A stretch of DNA of 5,447 bases from Kiritimatiellia bacterium (lineage in GTDB: Bacteria; Verrucomicrobiota; Kiritimatiellia; UBA8416; JABMPJ01). Positions 1-5,447 of this stretch are shown piece by piece. A program made the translations under genes and the position numbers. Location of the stretch: positions 1 through 5,447 of the forward strand of contig JAOZSS010000130.1 in NCBI GenBank assembly GCA_029939545.1, given 5' to 3'. The notes under the pieces were generated by a model, which was given only the letters and a program-made list of their open reading frames with translations, did no database searches and was not told where the DNA came from. The first letter of the stretch is position 1; every line of letters begins with the position of its first letter.

Positions 1-1
1 A

Positions 2-559
2 TCCAAAGAGAAGATCAGGCAGTTCTTGCTTGCCAATATCGGTCGCGTAATCGAATCACACGAACTGCAATCCACGGCTGATGGGGCCGTACAATACAGC
101 AGGAGACTGAGAGAGCTTCGCGATGAGGAAGGATGGCCCGTCTTATCTCACAACGACAGCGCCAACCTGAAACCGGGACAGTATATCCTGCGTGAGACTC
201 CACCTTCGCAGCCACCCCCACAATTCTCCCGAACGATATCATCCCGCCTGCGTGCCTCCGTTCTCGACCGGAATGGATTTACCTGTCAGATGTGTGGCCT
301 TACCCCCGGCGAGATCGACCCCACCACGAATCGGAAAGTAAGATTGCACATAGGCCACACCAAGGACAAGACGCTCGGAGGAAAAGATGAATTATCAAAT
401 CTCCGTACGCTCTGCCCCACATGCAACCAGGGGGCGAAAAACATCACCACCGAGAAGCCCAGCGCAATATGGCTGCTTTCCCAAGTGAGACGTGCCGGTC
501 AGGAAGAACAGCACGCCGTTTATGACGGGCTCAAGAAGAAATTCCAAGACACTGCCTGA
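2..559 (+). CDS. HNH endonuclease with N-terminal winged-helix-like region (5' end outside window)
   Basis: Predicted DNA-cleaving HNH (beta-beta-alpha metal) nuclease. The frame is open from the first bases, and the residues before the TTG at 26 (SKEKIRQF) already look like the family's N-terminus, so only a few residues, including the true start, are probably missing. The first ~63 residues resemble a small helical, winged-helix-like DNA-binding region ending in LKPGQYIL (167-190). A proline-rich linker follows at about 200-226. The nuclease domain shows a CxxC knuckle (codons at 284 and 293), an HIGH motif (codons at 347 and 356), the GG-x-DELSNLR segment, and LCPTCNQG with the second CxxC (codons at 413 and 422). 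The usual DH of HNH enzymes is GH here, which I believe is typical of this subfamily. Such proteins are often restriction enzymes or orphan nucleases beside DNA methyltransferases; a partner would have to lie to the left. The sequence supports the family; a restriction role is inference. Confidence 0.85.
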   Translation, partial: SKEKIRQFLLANIGRVIESHELQSTADGAVQYSRRLRELRDEEGWPVLSHNDSANLKPGQYILRETPPSQPPPQFSRTISSRLRASVLDRNGFTCQMCGLTPGEIDPTTNRKVRLHIGHTKDKTLGGKDELSNLRTLCPTCNQGAKNITTEKPSAIWLLSQVRRAGQEEQHAVYDGLKKKFQDTA

Positions 560-610
560 GTGAGTGCTGTATCGGCTCCCAAACGTCTGACATGATAGAG
601 TGAGCGCACC

Positions 611-2347
611 ATGCATAGGCTGTACAAACACTTCTCCAGCCCACACTTCGTGATTGCTCTGCTGGTCACAACCGTATGTGCATGGGCGGGGGACAGATCA
701 TCCCAGAGCGTTCACCCCCTCCCGCCCGACGTGGTTCGGCAGACCAACGGGGTATACCTGGTTGAGAACCACAGCACAGCCGGAATGGTCTGGCACCTCA
801 CCGGGCAGCGCGGCGCCACGGTGGTACACCTGGATGCGCACGATGACTGCCGGTTCGTCGCGGACGACAAGCTCGAACGCCTCACTCCGCTCTGGAAGAC
901 AGACGATACAGACGAGATCTTTCGGCTCAGCGATCTCAGTTATGTTTCGGGGTTCAAAGTGCGACCCGAAGAAACACTCTTCGACCTGGGCAACTTCATC
1001 TACCCCTGCATGGCAGACGGAACCGTTAGCCTCTTCATCTGGGTGGTGCCCGACCTCTCGCTGAATGATGGAAGTCGTGCCCGCCTCAAGGGCCACCTTG
1101 TGTCCGCACTTCGCCTTGAGGCCCCCCCGTTTACGGACCATGAGGACGGCTCGTTCTCGTTTCCGCTGCTCAAAGGCAAAATGGTAGTCACAACGCTCAC
1201 TACCATGCCCATCCTTCCGCCGGGAGCCATACTCGACCTCGATGTGGACTTCTTCGCTTTTCCCCGTGCCCTGACCGACATCCACCTGGAAGGCGATCTC
1301 CAGTGGGATCCCGAGTCCGTCTGTGAGCGACTTGCTGAGATCGCTCCGAATCCCTCGCTGACAACGATCAGTGCGTCGGTTTACGGGGGCTACCTGCCCC
1401 TCATGTTCCGATTCCTGGCCGACGCCTGTTTTGACCGGCTGGTCTCAGGGACCTACCCCGCCTACGCGCGCAGGCATCTGGAAACCGTCCTGGCCATGCG
1501 ACGCACTGCCGCCGCCGTTCCGCTCCCCCCGGCACCGACCGATGCCATCTACGAACCGGCCTACCAACACCTCGCCGGACTGCTCAAATTGATCGAGTGC
1601 AAACCAACCGAGGCCTTTGCCCACATGGAGAAAGCATCCAGCCTGTCGCCGGTGTTCCGGAAAGCGTGGCTCGACAGTGCCGAAGCCCTGCGTTACATGG
1701 GCGACCTCGAGGCGGCAGGAGAGAGCATCCGCCGGTTTGAGCGCGACACAGGGCACGCCACAACGGAATCGCAGACCGAACGGGTGCACCTACTGCGCCT
1801 GCTTGACCGCTTCGACGAAGCCGAGCGCATGGCCAGAGAGCTAACGGACTGGAATCCTGATCCGCATCTGCTGCTCCTGCATGGAGGTGTGCTCGCTCAG
1901 ATGAAGCGCTACGCCGAGGCCTCGGAAGCCTACCGTCGCGTCATCGCCGTTCATCCGCAGGATCACCTCGCCGCCTACAACCTGGCCTATGTCTGCGAGC
2001 AGCAGGGCCATATTGACGAAGCAATAGCCTATTACCGTACAGCCGTAGCCCTGCGCGACGATCTCGCGGCTGCCCATGAGAACCTCGGCTACCTGCTGAT
2101 GCGGCAGCGCGAGTTTACGGATGCCGAGACCCACCTCCGGCGCGCCATTGAGGTCAATCCCGGGAAAGCAACGGCGTGGGGGAATCTCGGCTTTGTCCTG
2201 TTGGAGACCGGTCGCCCGGCGGATGCGGTGTCCTGCTTCCAAAAGGCGGTGGAGATCGCCCCCAACCTGACCAAAGCGCGCGAAGGGCTGGCCGCCGCCC
2301 TGAAGGCCACTACCAGGGCAACAGCCAGAGAGGTTGCCCCTCGTTAG
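611..2347 (+). CDS. Exported UPF0489 (arginase-like) domain protein with C-terminal TPR repeats
   Basis: Complete 578-residue protein; function unknown. Residues 1-26 form a Sec-type signal peptide (basic HRLYKH, hydrophobic FVIALLVTTVCAWA, likely cut after AWA), supporting ATG 611; the ribosome site is weak (GAGTGAG at 598-604). Residues ~45-300 match the UPF0489 family (human C5orf22 type), an arginase/deacetylase-like fold: VENH (51-54), HLDAHDD (73-79), a segment around FDLGNFIYPCM, then LDLDVDFF (208-215) and NPSLTTISAS (247-256). D75, H77, D79, D209, D211 and D213 are at positions expected to bind metals in this fold, but no activity can be assigned. Residues ~317-565 hold about seven TPR units; the last four are canonical (for example AAYNLAYVCEQQGHIDEAI), the first three degenerate. 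A TPR stack suggests protein binding, presumably in the periplasm. It starts 51 bases after the nuclease gene with no clear terminator between, but the two show no evident functional link. Confidence 0.8.
   Translation: MHRLYKHFSSPHFVIALLVTTVCAWAGDRSSQSVHPLPPDVVRQTNGVYLVENHSTAGMVWHLTGQRGATVVHLDAHDDCRFVADDKLERLTPLWKTDDTDEIFRLSDLSYVSGFKVRPEETLFDLGNFIYPCMADGTVSLFIWVVPDLSLNDGSRARLKGHLVSALRLEAPPFTDHEDGSFSFPLLKGKMVVTTLTTMPILPPGAILDLDVDFFAFPRALTDIHLEGDLQWDPESVCERLAEIAPNPSLTTISASVYGGYLPLMFRFLADACFDRLVSGTYPAYARRHLETVLAMRRTAAAVPLPPAPTDAIYEPAYQHLAGLLKLIECKPTEAFAHMEKASSLSPVFRKAWLDSAEALRYMGDLEAAGESIRRFERDTGHATTESQTERVHLLRLLDRFDEAERMARELTDWNPDPHLLLLHGGVLAQMKRYAEASEAYRRVIAVHPQDHLAAYNLAYVCEQQGHIDEAIAYYRTAVALRDDLAAAHENLGYLLMRQREFTDAETHLRRAIEVNPGKATAWGNLGFVLLETGRPADAVSCFQKAVEIAPNLTKAREGLAAALKATTRATAREVAPR
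2316..2339. repeat. 7-bp inverted repeat at the convergent gene ends
   Basis: GGGCAAC (2316-2322) pairs perfectly with GTTGCCC (2333-2339) around a 10-base loop. It lies in the last codons of the + strand UPF0489-TPR gene and immediately after the stop of the - strand pseudopilin gene, where a terminator or RNA-end hairpin would be expected for the latter. No T-run follows on either strand, so a classical Rho-independent terminator is not supported and chance is possible. Confidence 0.35.
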
Positions 2348-3438
2348 CGCAGCCAGCCACCCACGATGACTTCCGGCGGCGTATTGCTTTGGTTCGGTGA
2401 CCAATGGGGACTCTGGGTCAGAGGATCGATGGTTGAGTTGTTCTCAACATAGATGTTGTTCATCGACACCAAGGCACCTCGGATATAGCGACGATTCCTG
2501 GAGATGATATTGTTCCCCGCAAAGATAACTCCGTAGTAGTTGTTCCGATTGTGCAGCCCGATATTCATGCCGGCAAGCAGGGCAGGCCAGTTGGTGTTAA
2601 AGGGTGTCTGCGTGAAGCGGTTGTTGATCGTGATGCTGCCGGAAGCAACGAGTGTGCCTGTTAGCCCGCTCCTATTGGCAATAGTCACATCGCCATCAAC
2701 AAACACGATTCCGTTCCCTGGTGTGATAGTTGAGCCACTGAGATGCGTAGTTGAAGGGTAGTAAATGCCGCCAGCGATAGCCTCCGCCTTCCACGCATCG
2801 AATGGCTGGAAGTCCGGCACCAGGATGCGCTCGGCATTGGGGATCTGCTGGTAGCCGCCGGCCACTCCTACTTGAACAATCCCGCAGGCTGACACATCAC
2901 CATGAACCCGGGTGTTTCCCCTTGAGTGGAGCACATTGTGATTAGCGTGAACGGATCCATTGATTCTCAGTGCCGCCGTCTCCAGTGTGACATCGCCCTC
3001 CGCCAGAATGGCATCGCCCGAACCCAGCGCTTTCTGACGAAGCACGTTCAGGTCGCCCAACAGTTCCACAACGGTAGTGCGATCCTCGCCGAGCATCGTG
3101 CCATCGCTCCAGACCATGACGTTACCCGTCGCCATATCCGTCTTGGTGCTGACCACGAAACCACCGCCGGCGAAGGCAGACGTATAGACCGTATCCATCA
3201 TCGACAAGTAGTTGGTCGACATCTGCTCCAGCACGTCGGCCACGCCCGCCTCGGCGATGGCCAGCGCCTGAACGCCGTGCGATATCTTGGTGGCTTTGCG
3301 CACCATGCCGCCGGTGATCATGATGATCGAGAACGTTGCCACCAGCATCACGCCGGCCAGACACATTACAATCACCATCGCAGCACCGCTACGCCCGTTG
3401 TTTCTGCTCTTCACTGTCTCTCTCGGCTGCCTCTTCAT
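2344..3438 (-). CDS. PilX-like pseudopilin / type IV pilus-associated protein with beta-ladder body
   Basis: Complete 364-residue protein. A basic N-terminus (MKRQPRETVKSRNNGR) leads into SGAAMVIVM and a single hydrophobic helix at about residues 20-44, then a region with IAEAG at 61-65. This is the layout of PilX N-terminal proteins, minor pilins or pseudopilins inserted in the inner membrane by their first helix. The glutamate at position 5 of mature classical pilins and a canonical prepilin peptidase site are not evident, as is common in PilX-type proteins. The rest has repeated G-x-[IVL]-x-[IVL] rungs (GDAILAEGDVTL near 141, DGDVTIANR near 248, SGSITINN near 267, AGNNIISRN near 307, SMNNIYVENN near 325), suggesting a beta-helix or bactofilin-like ladder as seen in DUF7305-type pilin relatives. 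It starts 17 bases after the propeller gene, with a strong ribosome site in the gap. The last codons overlap the convergent gene by 4 bases. Confidence 0.75.
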   Translation of the reverse strand: MKRQPRETVKSRNNGRSGAAMVIVMCLAGVMLVATFSIIMITGGMVRKATKISHGVQALAIAEAGVADVLEQMSTNYLSMMDTVYTSAFAGGGFVVSTKTDMATGNVMVWSDGTMLGEDRTTVVELLGDLNVLRQKALGSGDAILAEGDVTLETAALRINGSVHANHNVLHSRGNTRVHGDVSACGIVQVGVAGGYQQIPNAERILVPDFQPFDAWKAEAIAGGIYYPSTTHLSGSTITPGNGIVFVDGDVTIANRSGLTGTLVASGSITINNRFTQTPFNTNWPALLAGMNIGLHNRNNYYGVIFAGNNIISRNRRYIRGALVSMNNIYVENNSTIDPLTQSPHWSPNQSNTPPEVIVGGWLR

Positions 3439-3444
3439 GATAGG

Positions 3445-3451
3445 CCTCCCT
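3445..3451 (-). promoter_or_regulatory. Strong ribosome binding site of the PilX-like gene
   Basis: On the - strand this reads AGGGAGG, six bases before the ATG at 3438. It sits inside the 17-base gap after the propeller gene stop (TAG, 3456-3458). It fixes the start of the pseudopilin and supports translation from a shared transcript. Confidence 0.8.
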
Positions 3452-3455
3452 GTTT

Positions 3456-5447
3456 CTACTTGCCCGTGTTCAATGGTCGTACTTCAAGTAGTCCATCACT
3501 GCTATACAAACCAACCCGCCCCTGTTTATAGATCTCCATCTCCAGGCTGACGCCCTTCACAAAGAGACGATCATCAACTGTGGCCACTACAATGCCGCAA
3601 TCGGGGCCCTTCCCAAAATCAACAATGAGATCGACCAATCCTACCGGCCCGGGCCAGTCGATCGTGACATCGCGAAGAATCGCGGTGGGATCATTGGTGT
3701 GCGCCTCCGGTTTGAAGCAACGGAAGAGTGCCTCATACTGCAGGTAGCGGCGTTCGGGCAGCGAAGAAAGACTGTTGCCCGTGTTGCCCTGGAAGTACCC
3801 GTCGTTCCCGAAGCGTGCATCCTGCCAATCGGCATCGGTCAGGTCCGACATGTCGGCAAGATCACTCGACCGCACGCGTATATCTACGTCACCGCCTTCG
3901 GAGAACTTCTCGACGTGCGTCCAGTTCAGTTCATTGAACTCGGGTTCCTCCATGCGCGTGTCGAAGATGCCCGACCGGAAGACAGCCTCTTCCGGGTAGC
4001 CGACTTCAAGTGCGGCCAGAGAAATCAACGCGTTCGAAGCGACCCCATCCACATAGGAAACGGTGCCGTTGGTGGTGACCTCCTTCCACAGACTATTCAA
4101 ATCGGGGTTGATGTTGGCAAACACCGGCGTGCTGTACATTCCCACATCAATGCTATTGTAATTGGCATTGGTCACACCCCACACCGCATTCGTGGGTGAG
4201 CCTGTATTACGGAACAGCGTCACCGTACCATTCTGGCAACCCACCAGAAGATCCTGAAGACCGTCATCATCGATATCTCCGAAAGCAGGGGTACTAAACG
4301 CACCTACATTGAGGCCTGCATAGTGGTTGTTGGTCACGCCAAAAACGGGCACAGCAGGCGTTCCTGTGTTTTCAAACATCACAAGATCTCCGGGTAACCA
4401 ACGCCCCACAAAGAGATCCAAATCGCCATCCGCGTCAATATCCGCAAAGGCTGGAGCCGTATAGTGGTAAGTATGCAAGGGAGCGTCATTGTAGCAAACC
4501 CGAATACCCATCCACTCCGTATCCACCGCTCCCCAACTCGGCTCGGAAGGCGTGCCGGTATTCCTCACAAACACCAGATAGCCGTTCTGGCCACCTATCA
4601 CGCAATCGAAGTCCCCATCGGCATCGATATCCGCAAAAACCGGTCGGGCGAGCGGATGACGAATGGTGTTCCAATCGCCATCACTCAACACCATGTTGGG
4701 TTCGTTCACCGTGCCCTGATTTTCATAGAACTGGATATTCCCCAGTGAATATCCTCCTACAAATAGATCCTGATCACCGTCGGCATCGATATCGAGGAAG
4801 GCCGGCGCACTATAGGCGCCATAATCCAGCCCCTGCCACGCCGTATCCCCCGCCCCCCATGATGGTGCCGTCGGGGTGCCGGTGTTTTCATGGTACAAAA
4901 CCTTGCCGCTGCTCCCCCCCACAAAGAGATCCAGATCCAAATCCCCCTGCCCGCCGATCTGTAGCGCCACCCGAGCGTTCTGATCCCGGTCGATCGTGAA
5001 GTCGGGAACCCCATCGCTCCACAGGGCATCCATCGAAGGAATAAACGCTCCCAGCTCACCGCCATTAAACGTAACGTTGCTCGCCCCACCACTGACCTCA
5101 TCAATCAGGTAGACGTTGGTGATATAGGTCGGGGCACCCAGGCCGCCCTGAAACTGGAGGCGTGCCCATTTTCCGTTCAGGTTGATCGCCGCGAGATCGT
5201 TTGATCCGCCATAAATAATATTGGTAACCTGTAGTTGCTGACCGGAAATTAACTCCGAGGCTTCCGAGTCAGACACACTGTTGGCGGTCCAGGCAATCCC
5301 TTTGTCCATGGTGACCACTACATCCGCAATGTAGGGATTCACGTTGGTGAACGAGAGATCATACTTTGCGCTGCAGTTACTGCTGATCGAGGAACCGGGG
5401 TTATCAAAGTTGCTGTCGCACCAGAGGTCGTTGTAGACATCGAACTC
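3456..5447 (-). CDS. Secreted FG-GAP/VCBS repeat beta-propeller protein (N-terminus outside window)
   Basis: Partial gene: the frame stays open to the right edge, so the GTG at 5342 is internal and at least 663 residues are visible. Reading along the protein, an Asn/Ser-rich entry region is followed by a beta-sandwich-like segment (about 5230-4960; KWARLQFQGG, VTFNGG, then a SDGV segment) resembling jelly-roll domains of secreted enzymes. Five FG-GAP/VCBS units follow (4955-4113), with calcium-loop motifs such as DIDADGDQD and DIDADGDLD and the recurring tail LFVGG...FENTGTP. These should fold as blades of a beta-propeller outside the cell. A second beta-sandwich-like module (about 3995-3650; FRSGIFDTR, LQYEALF, LRDVTIDWPG) and a short tail (LLEVRPLNTGK) end the protein. 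The signal peptide or prepilin-like start is off-window. Likely role is surface binding to a polymer, cell or pilus component; no catalytic motif was recognised. It precedes the PilX-like gene by 17 bases, forming a probable operon. Confidence 0.85.
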   Translation of the reverse strand, partial: EFDVYNDLWCDSNFDNPGSSISSNCSAKYDLSFTNVNPYIADVVVTMDKGIAWTANSVSDSEASELISGQQLQVTNIIYGGSNDLAAINLNGKWARLQFQGGLGAPTYITNVYLIDEVSGGASNVTFNGGELGAFIPSMDALWSDGVPDFTIDRDQNARVALQIGGQGDLDLDLFVGGSSGKVLYHENTGTPTAPSWGAGDTAWQGLDYGAYSAPAFLDIDADGDQDLFVGGYSLGNIQFYENQGTVNEPNMVLSDGDWNTIRHPLARPVFADIDADGDFDCVIGGQNGYLVFVRNTGTPSEPSWGAVDTEWMGIRVCYNDAPLHTYHYTAPAFADIDADGDLDLFVGRWLPGDLVMFENTGTPAVPVFGVTNNHYAGLNVGAFSTPAFGDIDDDGLQDLLVGCQNGTVTLFRNTGSPTNAVWGVTNANYNSIDVGMYSTPVFANINPDLNSLWKEVTTNGTVSYVDGVASNALISLAALEVGYPEEAVFRSGIFDTRMEEPEFNELNWTHVEKFSEGGDVDIRVRSSDLADMSDLTDADWQDARFGNDGYFQGNTGNSLSSLPERRYLQYEALFRCFKPEAHTNDPTAILRDVTIDWPGPVGLVDLIVDFGKGPDCGIVVATVDDRLFVKGVSLEMEIYKQGRVGLYSSDGLLEVRPLNTGK
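4113..4955 (-). repeat. Tandem FG-GAP/VCBS repeat block (period 54-63 codons)
   Basis: Full metal loops occur at 4793-4767 (DIDADGDQD), 4631-4605 (DIDADGDFD), 4442-4416 (DIDADGDLD) and 4277-4251 (DIDDDGLQD), with steps of 162, 189 and 165 bases. A degenerate loop (GGQGDLDLD, 4955-4929) lies exactly 162 bases before the first. A vestigial one (NINPD, from 4115) lies 162 bases after the last. All steps are multiples of three, as expected for coding repeats. The 189-base unit carries extra residues around VCYNDAPLHTYHY. Confidence 0.85.

Noticed and set aside
558..607. Imperfect direct repeat GAGTGAGTGC (558-567) and GAGTGAGCGC (598-607) around the gap between the nuclease and UPF0489 genes
   Set aside because: Only ten bases with one mismatch, one copy overlapping a stop codon; too short to call an operator or recombination site.
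611..700. Lipoprotein signal in the UPF0489-TPR protein because of Cys23
   Set aside because: The residues before the cysteine (TTV) do not fit a lipobox, and AWA followed by Gly gives a better ordinary signal peptidase site.
698..1285. Long open frame on the - strand inside the UPF0489-TPR gene
   Set aside because: Its translation is low-complexity shadow sequence without a recognisable domain, while the + strand frame has clear UPF0489 motifs.
2926..3531. 201-codon open frame on the + strand opposite the PilX-like gene
   Set aside because: It is rich in His and Arg in a pattern typical of antisense frames, has no domain, and spans the start and ribosome site of the - strand gene.
3699..4199. 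166-codon open frame on the + strand opposite the propeller gene
   Set aside because: Shadow of the - strand gene; no domain or ribosome site seen.
4113..4955. Possible CRISPR or DNA-level tandem repeat array, because similar GATATCGATGCCGA-like segments recur
   Set aside because: The similarity follows the protein repeat DIDADGD in frame, with spacing in multiples of three and diverged bases between; it is a coding repeat.

Overview
The window looks like chromosomal DNA from a free-living, Gram-negative-type bacterium with moderately high GC. The large secreted propeller protein, the PilX-like pseudopilin and the exported TPR protein would fit the Planctomycetes-Verrucomicrobia-Kiritimatiellae-Lentisphaerae group. 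This placement is a low-confidence impression from gene style, because no phylogenetic marker is present.

Layout: the window is almost fully coding, with four genes in two converging pairs. On the + strand, the end of an HNH endonuclease gene (2-559, start just off the left edge) is followed after 51 bases by a complete gene (611-2347). That gene encodes an exported protein with an arginase-like UPF0489 domain and a C-terminal stack of about seven TPR repeats. On the - strand, reading in from the right edge, a long partial gene (5447-3456) encodes an extracellular FG-GAP/VCBS beta-propeller protein. It is followed after only 17 bases by a PilX-like pseudopilin gene (3438-2344) whose body is a beta-rich ladder. 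The two gene pairs meet tail to tail with their stop codons overlapping by 4 bases. A 7-bp inverted repeat lies just inside the end of the + strand gene.

How the genes may work together: the two - strand genes are very probably co-transcribed and both act at or outside the inner membrane. A propeller protein next to a PilX-type minor pilin recalls the PilX/PilY1 pairing of type IV pili, so a pilus- or pseudopilus-associated surface complex is a reasonable hypothesis. The + strand genes have no clear functional link to them. The HNH protein belongs to a restriction-like family and any partner would lie left of the window. The UPF0489-TPR protein is of unknown function but has a recognisable set of potential metal-binding residues.

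No RNA genes, CRISPR array, insertion sequence, attachment site or replication origin was recognised. No non-coding stretch exceeds 60 bases.
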